Assembly (NCBI RefSeq): GCF_003473485.1
Contig: NC_053042.1
Span: 25,779,262-25,843,261 of the forward strand
Length of the DNA: 64,000 nucleotides
Source of the DNA: Medicago truncatula
Lineage: Eukaryota > Streptophyta > Magnoliopsida > Fabales > Fabaceae
Reading direction: 5' to 3'
Part shown: piece after piece, positions 9,769 through 19,857 of the stretch
How the letters are laid out: every line of letters starts with the position of its first letter
How positions within the stretch are numbered: the stretch's first letter is position 1
The notes under the pieces: generated by a model
Databases searched by the model: none
What the model was told of the DNA's origin: nothing
The model's input: only the letters and a program-made list of their open reading frames with translations
Translations under genes and position numbers: made by a program

Positions 9769-10270
9769 GCTTTTTATGTGTTTAGTCTTTTTTTTTTTTT
9801 TTGCTTTCGCACCGGTTTCCGACCCACCAAAGGTGAGCGACTAATCCGGCTCATGCGTAGAGGCATGCGCACTGGCCAAGTGTTGTTCCCCCTGGGAATC
9901 GAACCCGGTATTCCCCGGGTTATGTGTTTAGTCTTTGTAAATAAGAGTTATTTAAAAAATGGTCTCTGTATTTATTATTTCTGACATTTTACCCTCCCAA
10001 AATTTAATCATTTAAAATTTGGTTCTTCCCCCACTTAATCACTGCCACGTTATTAGATTAGCTGACAAAAATACCCCTAAGTAATTCCGCTGCCCACTGA
10101 TGTAAGGAGGGGTATTCTTGTCACTTCACGCCAAACTTTGCGATTAAGTGGGGGCAGAGACCAAATTTTAAAAGATTAAAATTTGGGAGCGCAAAATGCC
10201 AGGATTAAGAAATACATGGACCATTTTTTAAATGACCCCTATTTGCTGGGACTAATCACATATAAAAGCC
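9769..10270. mobile_element. Foldback MITE interrupted by a SINE
   Basis: The outer ends (GCTTTTTATGTGTTTAGTC at left; reverse complement of the right end GGCTTTTATATGTGATTAGTC) and the longer inverted match ATTTAAAAAATGGTC...CCCACTTAATC pair 9937-10050 with about 10138-10265. Without the nested SINE and one duplicated target copy the element is about 356 bp. The superfamily is uncertain because no target duplication was identified. Confidence 0.6.
9791..9921 (-). mobile_element. 5'-truncated tRNA-derived SINE, 15-bp TSD
   Basis: Identical 15-bp direct repeats ATGTGTTTAGTCTTT lie at 9776-9790 and 9922-9936. Between them, on the minus strand, is a 131-bp body with a box-B sequence GGTTCGATTCCC followed by an A-tail (the T-run from 9791). 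Box A is missing, so the copy is 5'-truncated. It is inserted in the left arm of a MITE, which orders the two events. Confidence 0.78.
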
Positions 10271-10776
10271 AAATTTATATAATCAAATCAAATTACTACA
10301 TTAGCCATGTCTCACTACAAAATTACACCAAAAAAAAAGGTAAGAACAATGGTGAAGTAGTCTTTAATTATAAAATTTGGCTTCATGGAATAAAGACAAA
10401 AGCATCTAGGAAAGTTTGCAGCGGTTATGTGCAAGTTCATCATTATTTTGTTTTTCTAAAAGACCATCTTTGTCCTCTCAAATTGAGCCTTTACAACATT
10501 CTGGAATTTCGACAAGTGGCTTTTTCCTATCTCTACTTTCGAATAAGGTGAATGCACTCACAATGAATGTTCCTCTAGCATAAGATTATTTGATTGGAGA
10601 ATCATATTCTTAACTTTAAGAATATGTTCAATTTGAAGGAATTGGACGGCCTCACTTGGCTGCCTTAGTGTAAGAAGGATTCTTCTACAAGACTTTGTTC
10701 TTATGATTAAAAAAAATAATAATGATAGATAGACACCCTTAATCTGTACAATGTGTACACTAATTTATGTTAATCA

Positions 10777-10943
10777 AATATATGGTGCGTGTGACCACAT
10801 TTATTTAGTTGCGTGACCACTATTTATTTGGTTAATTAAGTGCAAAAATAGTGGTCACGCGTATTTTAGTTGCGACACCACACTTTTCAGCTTTTAAATG
10901 CTAAAAAAATAGTGGTCACGCAACTCAAAAATGTGGTCACAAA
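10777..10943. mobile_element. MITE-like element with GTGGTCACGC arrays
   Basis: Roughly 45-bp inverted arms (GTGACCACATTT-x5-AGTTGCGTGACCACTATTT at left, its inverted equivalent at right) surround a core holding two more copies of the same motif, some inverted. The motif occurs five times in about 150 bp. Ends are approximate. Confidence 0.5.
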
Positions 10944-11161
10944 GACTATCTCTTAAATGAATATACTTATCTCCAATGATTAATTTATGTAATTGCGATA
11001 GAGGATACATTGATTTATAAAAAACAAAAACCTTCATGAAGATTTTAAAGTTGAGATCATGATATATCCATGCCTTAAAGGTGCATGGATAGAGCACCAA
11101 AGAATGAAATTGTCTTAAAACTGTAACAGATCATTTAAAATGTTATGATATATATACATGA

Positions 11162-11447
11162 GAAATTCTTAGATGGGAACGTAAGTAACATATCATCATT
11201 TATAAACAACCAATAAAAATATTACACCTCATTTAATTTATTAAAAAAATAGAGAATAAAATAAAGATGAAACTTGTCTTCCGTATTGCTTGCTATTCTT
11301 CCACCATTATTTTGAGCAAGCAAAACGGAGGACACGTTTCAACTTTATTTTATTCTCTATTTTTTTAATAAATTAAATGAGGTGTAATGTTTTGATTGGT
11401 TGTTTGTAAATGCTGACATGTTACTTACGTTCCCATCCAAGAATTTC
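11162..11447. mobile_element. Foldback MITE upstream of the FTIP1-like gene
   Basis: Arms of about 125 bp (11162-11287 and about 11325-11447) are inverted repeats with about 90% match. They begin GAAATTCTTAGATGGGAACG and share the run TTTATTAAAAAAATAGAGAA. It lies about 360 bp upstream of the start codon at 11806, within plausible promoter range. Effect on expression unknown. Confidence 0.7.
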
Positions 11448-11585
11448 CGTACATACATAACCATTTCATAAATGGGGAAGATGAAGTGTCATAGTAAAAA
11501 ATATAAAATACATAATTAATAAACAACAAGCATATTAACTTTAAGAAAGGCCCAACTTTTTTGTTAAAGTATTTTCCAAGAGAGG

Positions 11586-11610
11586 CTCACTCACTCACTC
11601 ACTCACTCAC
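11586..11610 (+). repeat. (CTCA)n microsatellite
   Basis: Six tandem CTCA units, about 195 bp upstream of the FTIP1-like ATG, probably in the promoter or 5' UTR. Confidence 0.85.
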
Positions 11611-11805
11611 ATATCTATGGTTAAAAGAGTTCAATCATCTCGAATTTTAAGAAAACCACTCTCATCACTTTTTCTCATTAGTCAAATAGAAGCAAAAATA
11701 TATCATTGAAGTTTCACTTGCACCATTTAAATTCACTTCAGCTTCATCACAAACAAAGACACATAATAGTAAAAGTTATATCTGCATCAAGAAGAAACTT
11801 GAAAG

Positions 11806-14199
11806 ATGAGTTCTTCTAAACCTGCTCCAAAGCCAAACACAGATGATTACAAGCTAAAAGACACAAAGCCAGAGCTAGGAGAAAAATGGCCACATGGAGG
11901 ACAACGAGGCGGAACTGGTTGGCTATACAGCGAAAGAGCAACGAGCACTTACGACCTTGTGGAACAGATGTTCTACCTCTATGTTCGTGTTGTCAAAGCC
12001 AAAGAATTGCCACCAAATCCAGTCACAGGAAATGTAGATCCTTATGTTGAAGTGAAAGTTGGCAACTACAAAGGAAAAACAAGACACTTTGAGAAGAAAA
12101 CAAACCCCGAATGGAAGCAAGTTTTCGCTTTCTCGAAGGAGAAGATACAATCATCGGTTGTTGAAGTATTTGTAAGAGACAAAGAGATGGTAGCTAGAGA
12201 TGATTATATTGGAAAAGTTGAATTTGATATGCATGAAGTTCCAACAAGAGTTCCACCAGATAGTCCTTTGGCGCCGCAATGGTATAGACTAGGGAATTTG
12301 AAAGGTGAAACAAGAACAAGAGGTGAAGTTATGTTAGCTGTTTGGATGGGAACACAAGCTGATGAAGCTTTTCCTGAGGCATGGCATTCAGATTCAGCTT
12401 CAGTTAAAGGTGAAGGAGTTTACAATATTAGATCAAAGGTTTATGTTAATCCTAAACTTTGGTATTTAAGGGTTAATGTAATTGAAGCTCAAGATGTTCA
12501 GCCACATGATAAAAGCCAACCACCACAAGTTTTTGTAAAAGCTCAAGTTGGACAACAAGTGCTTAAAACTAAGCTATGTCCGACTAAAACGCCGAATCCA
12601 ATGTGGAACGAAGATCTTGTATTCGTAGCTGCTGAGCCGTTCGAAGAAAACCTCGTGTTGACGTTGGAGAACAAGGCGAGTCCAGGGAAAGACGAAGTTG
12701 TGGCAAAGTTAACCTTGCCGTTGAACAAATTCGAGACTCGGATGGATCATCGGCCAGTGCATTCGCGGTGGTACAACGTTGAAAGATTTGGTTTCGGCGT
12801 TCTCGAAGGTGATAAAGGTAATGAACTTAAATTCTCAAGTAGGATTCACCTTAGAGTTTGTCTTGAAGGTGCTTATCATGTTCTTGATGAATCCACAATG
12901 TATATAAGTGATACAAGAACAACTGCTAGACAACTATGGAAGCAACCAATTGGGATTCTTGAAGTTGGAATATTGAGTGCACAAGGACTTTCACCAATGA
13001 AAACAAGCAATGGTAAAAGTTCAACAGATGCTTATTGTGTAGCAAAATATGGTATGAAATGGGTTAGAACAAGAACAATCACTGAGAGTTTTAATCCAAA
13101 ATGGAATGAACAATACACATGGGAAGTTCATGATCCTTGCACAGTTATAACTTTTGGTGTTTTTGACAATTGTCATTTAGGTGGTGGAAATTCTCAACAA
13201 AGTGGAGCAAAAACTAATGATGCAAAAATTGGTAAAGTTCGAATTCGATTATCAACTTTAGAAATGGATAGAATCTACACAAACTCATATCCATTACTTG
13301 TTCTAAAACCTTCTGGATTGAAAAAAATGGGAGAACTTCAATTAGCGATTCGTTTCACATGTCTTTCTTTAGCTCACATAATTTACCTTTATGGACACCC
13401 TTTACTTCCAAAAATGCATTACTTGCATCCATTCACTGTGAACCAATTAGATAGTTTACGATATCAAGCTATGAATATCGTAGCAGTGAGGCTAGGAAGA
13501 GCAGAACCACCTCTTAGGAAAGAAGTAGTTGAGTACATGCTTGATGTGGATTCACATATATGGAGTTTAAGAAGAAGCAAAGCAAATTTTTTCAGAATTG
13601 TTTCACTTTTTTCAGGTGTAATATCTATGAGTAAATGGCTTGGTGAGGTACAAAAGTGGAAGAATCCAGTGACAACAATACTAGTTCATGTTCTTTTTTT
13701 CATCTTAATATGTTATCCAGAATTGATCCTACCAACAATTTTTCTCTACATGTTTCTCATTGGAATATGGAATTTTAGGAAAAGACCTAGAAACCCTCCA
13801 CACATGGATACAAAAATTTCTTGGGCTGAAGCAGCACATCCTGATGAACTAGATGAAGAGTTTGATACTTTTCCAACCTCTAAAGCACAAGATGTGATAA
13901 GAATGAGGTATGATAGGCTTAGAAGTGTTGCAGGAAGAATACAAACTGTGGTTGGTGATATTGCAACACAAGGTGAGAGGCTTCAAGCTTTGCTTAGTTG
14001 GAGAGACCCAAGAGCAACATTTTTGTTTGTTATCTTCTGTCTTGTAACTGCTGTGGCATTATATGTTACACCGTTTAAGATTGTTATTTCTGTTGCTGGG
14101 ATTTTCTGGCTAAGGCATCCAAAGTTTAGGAGCAAGTTGCCTTCTGTGCCTAGCAATTTCTTCAAGAGGTTGCCATCTGGTGCTGATAGCATGCTTTGA
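11806..14199 (+). CDS. FTIP1-like: FTIP1/MCTP1-like multiple C2 domain and transmembrane protein
   Basis: Single-exon ORF of 797 aa, the usual length for FTIP1. Visible domains are three C2 domains at about 57-160, 218-325 and 383-500, then the plant PRT_C region at about 640-797. There are two hydrophobic segments, about 622-655 (a hairpin-like pair around LICYPELILP) and 738-770, which anchor the C terminus in the ER. Hallmarks include STYDLVEQM at 47-55, PPDSPLAPQWY and the GTQADEAFPEAWHSD motif. In the family, MCTPs tether ER to plasma membrane at plasmodesmata. FTIP1 helps move the florigen FT from companion cells to sieve elements, and relatives such as QUIRKY act in intercellular signalling. 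Close similarity by memory to Arabidopsis FTIP1 supports this subgroup; the exact orthologue is inferred. The start is the first ATG after a 5' UTR with no competing ATG context. The frame is intact. Confidence 0.93.
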   Translation: MSSSKPAPKPNTDDYKLKDTKPELGEKWPHGGQRGGTGWLYSERATSTYDLVEQMFYLYVRVVKAKELPPNPVTGNVDPYVEVKVGNYKGKTRHFEKKTNPEWKQVFAFSKEKIQSSVVEVFVRDKEMVARDDYIGKVEFDMHEVPTRVPPDSPLAPQWYRLGNLKGETRTRGEVMLAVWMGTQADEAFPEAWHSDSASVKGEGVYNIRSKVYVNPKLWYLRVNVIEAQDVQPHDKSQPPQVFVKAQVGQQVLKTKLCPTKTPNPMWNEDLVFVAAEPFEENLVLTLENKASPGKDEVVAKLTLPLNKFETRMDHRPVHSRWYNVERFGFGVLEGDKGNELKFSSRIHLRVCLEGAYHVLDESTMYISDTRTTARQLWKQPIGILEVGILSAQGLSPMKTSNGKSSTDAYCVAKYGMKWVRTRTITESFNPKWNEQYTWEVHDPCTVITFGVFDNCHLGGGNSQQSGAKTNDAKIGKVRIRLSTLEMDRIYTNSYPLLVLKPSGLKKMGELQLAIRFTCLSLAHIIYLYGHPLLPKMHYLHPFTVNQLDSLRYQAMNIVAVRLGRAEPPLRKEVVEYMLDVDSHIWSLRRSKANFFRIVSLFSGVISMSKWLGEVQKWKNPVTTILVHVLFFILICYPELILPTIFLYMFLIGIWNFRKRPRNPPHMDTKISWAEAAHPDELDEEFDTFPTSKAQDVIRMRYDRLRSVAGRIQTVVGDIATQGERLQALLSWRDPRATFLFVIFCLVTAVALYVTPFKIVISVAGIFWLRHPKFRSKLPSVPSNFFKRLPSGADSML

Positions 14200-14347
14200 G
14201 CAAGATACATTTTAAAAGTTAGAACCCATTTGGGTTGGTCCGGTGGTATTGGTTTTGGATCTGGGAGTGTGCTCCTCCTCAAGGTCTCAGGTTCGATTCT
14301 CCCCAGTCTTAAAGAGGTTGCCATCTGGTGCTGATAGCATGCTTTGA
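14164..14347 (+). repeat. 36-bp direct duplication of the FTIP1-like 3' end flanking a SINE-like insert
   Basis: Bases 14164-14199, the last 11 codons plus TGA, recur exactly at 14312-14347. The 112 bp between contain a SINE-like head. The second copy lies in the 3' UTR and does not alter the protein. Confidence 0.85.
14222..14311 (+). mobile_element. tRNA-derived SINE head in the 3' UTR
   Basis: A-box-like GGTTGGTCCGGTGGTATTGG at about 14234 and a clear box B GGTTCGATTCTCC at 14290-14302 are spaced as in tRNA-derived SINEs. The 3' body and poly(A) are missing; the sequence passes directly into the duplicated gene end. Confidence 0.6.
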
Positions 14348-14690
14348 ATTGGCCTTTACTACAGATCAGTTATTTGGACGTCGCAACCGCGGTTTTATCC
14401 TGGTTCAAGCGGTTTTAGACGGTTGAATCGTGATTTGAGATCTTGCGATTTCGTTTTGTTTGGTTTTGGAAACATTGGCTTTGAGGATTCAAATGATCAA
14501 AACACAAGATCTCTTGCTGTTTATTTTTTTCTTTTCACTTGTTTTGTTTTGTATGAGTGCATTAGTAATTCTTTACTTTTGATGTATACGCAGTTATTAT
14601 TGATTTTCCTCTATTGTCAAATTTTGTAAATTTAATTATTGTTATTTGGGATTCACGTGTTCTCAATTCTCAATATAAAACTAAGTAATG
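14348..14690. other. FTIP1-like 3' flank, no gene
   Basis: Holds a short open frame at 14423-14629 without any recognisable domain, then AT-rich sequence. Probably 3' UTR and intergenic. Confidence 0.4.
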
Positions 14691-14768
14691 GATGTCCTAG
14701 TGAACTTAGTTAAGTTGGTAAGGACAGTGCATAATATATGCAAGATTCAAGATTGAAACCCCGGCCAT
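14691..14768 (+). repeat. Degenerate SINE head
   Basis: TAGTTAAGTTGGTAAGGA resembles box A, and GATTGAAACCCCGG about 30 bp later resembles a decayed box B. It is cut at 14769 by the older LTR. Confidence 0.4.
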
Positions 14769-15380
14769 TGATGTAGTAAGTAAATATTTATGTTATCGTC
14801 TCCACAAGGACTGGTGCGATATTCTAAGCCGTTCAACAATCTATATCGTTCTGAGTAATGGAGTGGTAATAAGTTTTGTTTCATAAACTAGAAAACTATG
14901 AAATTATAAAAGATTTGAGAGTTAACAGGGAAATGGTTATGCTAGGATTAAACTTCATCAACCTACGTATACGTATACGTATACTCGGATTAGTGTTGCG
15001 GATTCTAATTATCAATTGATATTATCACATATTGCTCAACAACTTCATTCGTGTCCAAGTGATGTTGTGATTTCATTGAGTCGTTTAATCATCGATTTCC
15101 CAAACTATTAAACGATCCAATAGTCGATTGTATTATTGCATAATTGATTTCCCAAACTATTAAATGATACAAACGCTTTAAGTTCCAATATTCAAAGTGA
15201 TTATCAAAACCTAAATTCCATGTCTAGAACAAAAGCTTTGATAGAAGATTATTCTAACCTAGTTTCAAAAGGTATTTTTCAATAACATTTCAAACCCATA
15301 AGATTGTAATGGAAAACAAGAATAACTTCAACATCATAACATAATTAAAATCAATCAACATCATAATCAAAGGGAATACA
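14769..15380 (-). mobile_element. Element E, minus-oriented 3' LTR, left part (split by element A)
   Basis: On the minus strand the LTR ends CTACATCA at 14769. It continues across element A at 30443 and starts near 31172, next to a minus-strand polypurine tract. Removing A (15381-30442) and one copy of ATACA joins the two halves into an LTR of about 1.3 kb. It includes a (CGTATA)n-like repeat at about 14962-14981. No coding function. E is older than A because A lies inside it. Confidence 0.55.
15376..15380 (+). repeat. Target-site duplication of element A, left
   Basis: ATACA, matching 30443-30447 right after the A 3' LTR. Confidence 0.85.
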
Positions 15381-16537
15381 TGACGAGTCATTTATTATCT
15401 ATTTTAATATGTTATTTGTTTTAATTAGATTTAAGTTTATTTTATTTTAATATTATTTCCTTTTTGAGCTATTTTACTACAATTGCATATTGTTATATTT
15501 CAGGAACGAATATTTGATGGATTGAGTCTTGAAGCAAAAGAAAGGGGTTTTGGAGCTGATTCGGTACGAAAATACGAAGATTCGGAGACAAAAATATATC
15601 TCCCTCAAGTCAGAAACTTGGCACGGCCCGTGCTAGGCTTGCCCTCCAGAACTACTTTTGCTGCTTTTGCTTAGATTTTAAGCTACTCTGTTTTAGTTTA
15701 CTTGTGGAACGTTCTAGTGATTGCTTATATTTTAAGTCGAATGTAAACTATAAATAGAGTAGCTAGCCATCACAAATATTCATGTTTTCTTGGAATTCAA
15801 TAAGTGACAATTGTCTTTCTAATAAACGTTCTCCATGTCTACGATGAACATGAGTGAGTAGACTTTTCTTTGTCTTGGGATTGTTGGATAAGTCTAAATG
15901 ACATAATCCTAATCAAGCCAAGCTCTAAGCCTTAATCTTATGTAACCCTAATTTCTTATCTAAATTCACCGCTTTAACATGGATCAACCATTATCAAACT
16001 GTGGAAACGAAAGTGGAGGGTTTGATAATTGTTTATGCATCATCTCAAATATCAATTCATAAAACGAAAGTGGAGCTTTGATATTCGAACAAGTGAATTT
16101 AGACAAGGATTGCAAAGGCAGCGAAATAGTCTTTGCAATCTTTGAGACATATAGTTTCGATCTTCAAGGGAACTAATAATGATCAAGTCAGCGAAATAGG
16201 CTTGGTTGTTAGAGGAACCAAAATCTAATAGTAATCAAGTCAGCGAAATAGGCTTGGTTGCTAGAGGAACAAAAGAGAAACTGTCTTGAGAAATTATGTC
16301 TAACATAAAGTTATAAGCTTATAGTTTGGTTTGTGAAGGACTTGTCATTTAGATGAACCAATGATCCCAAGGCTCCTTTTATTATATTATATTTCAATCT
16401 TTTGAAAACCCCAACTTACAACTCGATTCTCCTCTAATCATCATCAAAGGTTAATTGAATTAAACTACTCCCTGTCGGAACGATACTCTTTTATTACTAC
16501 TTCGGTAAGACCGTGCGCTTGCGGTTCTATCCCATCA
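15381..16537 (+). repeat. Element A 5' LTR
   Basis: Starts TGACGAGTC (the family start is TGATGAGTC) and ends CCCATCA. About 73 bp shorter than its 3' partner, because a segment present at about 29679-29745 (the CTTTTCTTTTCC...TTCTCC stretch) is deleted near 15827. Confidence 0.85.
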
Positions 16538-16543
16538 AGTTTT

Positions 16544-16561
16544 TGGCGCCGCTGCCGGGGA
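16544..16561 (+). other. Element A primer-binding site (tRNA-Asp type)
   Basis: TGGCGCCGCTGCCGGGGA, 6 bp after the LTR. It is complementary to the 3' end expected for tRNA-Asp, as in Athila elements. Confidence 0.75.
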
Positions 16562-16661
16562 GTAAACTAATTTAATTAACTCTTTCTTTGTGATTAGAAC
16601 TCTTTCTTCTTCCTCTTTCTTTCTTTGTGTTACCATTAACTTCTTGGGTTCTCGATTTCTT

Positions 16662-18387
16662 ATGCGAAGAAGTAAAAGTCTCCGAGAATTTATTCCTGAG
16701 ATCGAAAGATATTTGCATAAGAAAAATAGAGAGGCACAAAATAATATTGCTATGGCTGAACGCACTCTCAAAGAGTATGCTACTCCTTCAACGGAAGAGC
16801 CACAAGCTATTATCGTGTACCCGACGGTTGAGGGTAACAACTTCGAGATCAAGCCTGCACTACTCAATTTGGTGCAGCAAAATCAGTTTTCTGGATCACC
16901 CACTGAGGATCCAAATTTCCATATCTCTTCCTTCTTAAGACTTAGTGGCACCATCAAAGAGAACCAAGAAGCCGTAAGACTTCATCTCTTTCCCTTTTCC
17001 TTAAGGGATAGAGCTAGTACTTGGTTCCATTCCCTAGAAGTTGGTTCCATCACTTCATGGGATCAAATGAGGCGAGCATTCCTTGCCCGATTCTTTCCCC
17101 CATCCAAAACCGCAAAACTAAGAGATCAAATTACGCGGTTCAACCAAAAAGATGGGGAATCTCTATATGATGCGTGGGAGCGTTTCAAGGAAATGCTTTG
17201 ACTTTGTCCCCACCATGTCTTAGAAAAGTGGCTCATAGTCCACACTTTTTATAATGGCCTAACATATACAAAGGCTTACGCATTAATTGAAGACATGGCT
17301 CAGAATCACTACCAATGGACCAACGAAAGAGCCATCACCGCTTCTACACCCTCCAAAAAGGAGGCAGGTATGTACGAGGTCTCTGATTATGATCACCTTG
17401 CTCCTAAGGTTGATGCCTTAACTCAAAAATTTGAAAAACTTAATTTTAATACTGTCACACCTTCTACTACATCTCCTTCTTGTGAAATTTGTGGTGTTTT
17501 TGGTCATATAGGTGTTAGATTGTCAGTTAGGTAGTGCTGCCAATGGTATTGAACAAATGAACTACGCCCAATACAACTAAGGAACTAGACCTAAACAAAT
17601 TTTTTATAAAAATCCTCAAGGTTCCTTTGGACAAGCAGCACCACCAGGCTATACAAACAACCAGACAGTGGCTCAGAAATCAAGTTTGGAGGCTGAATTC
17701 AATAAATTCTTAAACGTACTTAAAAAGATTTGCATTAAGATTCCCTTTGCTGAAGCTTTGTCTCGTATGCCTCTATATGCCGAGTTTTTAAAAGAAATTT
17801 TTTCAAAGAAAAAGGCTATAGAGCACAATGAGACAATAGCTTTGACAAGAGAAAGTAGTGCAATCATCAAGAAGCCGCCTACAAAGCTTAGAGATTCAGG
17901 TAGTTTTGCCATCCCTTGTATGATAGGGAGTGAAACCTTAGACCGAGCCTTATGTTATTTAGGTGCTAGTGTTAGTTTGTTGCCCTTATCCCTCTTTAAA
18001 AGGATGGGAATAGGAGAGTTGAAACCTACGGAAACAACATTGAAGTTAGCCGATCGTTCTAATATCCAACCTGTCGGATATGTTGAGGACATTTCCGTTA
18101 AAATAGAAGGGATATACATCCCGACTGATTTCATGGTGCTTAACATAGATGAGGACAATGAGTGCCCTATAATTGTAGGACGACCCTTTCTCGCTACTGC
18201 GGGTGCTATAGTCGATGTTAAGAGTGGTAGGATTGTTTTTGAAGTGAGTGAGGAGATGATAGGATTTGAGTTGGAGAATGTTATGAAAGGTCCCGCTCTT
18301 TATTCTTGTTGCATGATTAAAGATCATGATGTGAAAGAACGCTTCTTAGTGTCATCTACACAATATGATCTCTTTGATCCTTTCTAA
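16662..18387 (+). pseudogene. Element A gag-protease, broken
   Basis: Starts MRRSKSLREFIPEIER. The Ty3/gypsy gag core (FPFSLRDRAS, W-x-R-FKEM) ends at an in-frame TGA at 17199-17201, where B and C read Arg. About 63 bp of gag is deleted near 17270. The zinc-knuckle region is frameshifted around 17515, and about 400 bp between the knuckle and the protease is missing compared with B. The protease part at 17668-18387 keeps its frame, but the catalytic-site motif reads YLGAS where B and C have DLGAS. Gag would form the particle and protease would cleave it; neither can be made intact from this copy. Confidence 0.82.
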
Positions 18388-19095
18388 GGACACTTTCTTA
18401 ACGTCAAGCTAATGACTATAAAGAAGCGCTTCGTGGGAGGCAACCCACGCATTTAACTGCTTTGTTTTTTTTTTTTTTTTTTTTAAGTTATTTTGTAGGT
18501 AATTGTCCAAGAACAATTCAAGAAAACGAAAAATTTTGAAGCCCCGGAGCCCAGAACCTTGGCACGACCCGTGCTTACACTGGCACGGCCGTGCCATACC
18601 TTGCACACACCAAAACCAGGCCAAAACTCCAGGAACTTGGCACGGCCCGTGCCAACCTCAGCACGGCCGTGCCCGACCCCAGGTAAGGTTAAATCTCATT
18701 TTTCATCTTCTTCTTCCCTCATTCACCAAACCAAACATCTCTCATCCTTCCATCTTCTCTCTAAAACCTCCATAACCACAAAACGTCAAACCTCCATATC
18801 TCCCTCAAAACTTCACCAATTCACACAATTTCTCCACCCAATCAATCACAAACACCATTCCAATCATAACCCTCCATTCAAAAACAATTTTCATCCATTC
18901 AAACCAAAATCACCCAAATTCGTAGCCCCCATTAACCTAACCCAAAAACCATAAATTCATCACCAAACTCCACAACCCAACCCCTAAAACTCACTTAAAC
19001 CTTCTCCCCATCACTAAACCAACCTCTTTCACCAAAAACATCCACTAAACCCAACCTTCACCAAAACTACACCAAGTCCACCCAAGGTCAAGGAA
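18388..19095 (+). other. Element A spacer and leader before the third ORF
   Basis: Contains the conserved GGGAGGCAACCCACG motif, a T-run ending TTTTGTAG at about 18498 that resembles a splice acceptor, four GC-rich near-palindromes of the GGCACGGCCGTGCC type (18560-18675), then about 400 bp that are almost free of G and rich in C and A up to the ATG. The same order is found in B and C. Confidence 0.6.
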
Positions 19096-19857
19096 ATGGC
19101 TTCCAAAAGAAGTGGAAAAGAAGTTGCAACATCTTCAAGAGGACCTCTCCCAAAGAAGCAAGTACTGACAAAGAATCATGGCATAATATTCAAGGACAAC
19201 AAGCAAAGGGATATGTATAAAAATCTCATCTCTAAACCTTTACATCCTTGCAGGTACCCTGATAATTATGACTTGATTACACTAGGCCTTAGAGACAATG
19301 TGTTCAATTTGCTAGGACGATTAGGGTGGGTTGCTATGTTAAGACCTATGCGGGGTTATGAAAATTTCACCTATGAGTTTTTAAGTTCTATTGTTTTTAC
19401 AAAGGATAGGATGAATTTTGATAACCCTAATCAGAGAATCTCTTTCCGGCTTATGAACATTGATTACGAGATGTCTCTCCAACACTTTTGTGATGAGATG
19501 GGCTTCGCTAACGCGGGGTTCATCCACGACTCTTGGGATCAAATTCTTAAGCCAGTTGACTATCAACCCGCCACCTTTTGGGAACGTATCACCGACCTTA
19601 GGCAATTTAACACACGTTCCAACAAATCTAGCAATATTCACAACCCGGTGCTTATGTACCTTCAAAGGGTAATGGCTTGCACTATTTGGGGTAGGACCGA
19701 ATTGGGGAACACTGGGACGGATGAACTCTTCATGTTATGGGCCATGCTTAACAACCACCCCGTTAACACATCCTTTTACTTGTATGATTACCTTTCCCAT
19801 GTCGGTAATAGGTTTGATGGTAGGGGAGAGATAGTTGTGGGTGGTATCATCACATAC
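19096..19857 (+). pseudogene. Element A Athila ORF1-like third ORF, 5' part (split by B)
   Basis: Reads MASKRSGKEVATSS and then the conserved core seen in B and C (LGLRDNVFNLL, GWVAMLRPM, FANAGFIHDSW, ACTIWGRTELG). It ends at the B insertion inside GGIITY. It resembles the Athila ORF1 / putative plant transposon protein families, whose function is unknown. The 3' part is at 27632-28168. Confidence 0.75.
19853..19857 (+). repeat. Target-site duplication of element B, left
   Basis: CATAC, matched at 27627-27631. Confidence 0.9.

Noticed and set aside
9614-9984. ORFs with hydrophobic N termini
   Set aside because: They run through the SINE T-tract and MITE and have no Cys pattern or family match.
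9480-14775. tRNA genes, suggested by several GGTTCGANTC motifs
   Set aside because: No cloverleaf can be completed around them; box A spacing or acceptor arms are missing, and they fit SINEs.
18503-18954. Open frames with repeated LARPVL-type peptides upstream of the third ORFs (also 23549-23784, 56787-57122)
   Set aside because: They arise from the GC palindromes and the G-poor leader, overlap in several frames, and are not conserved as protein between A, B and C.
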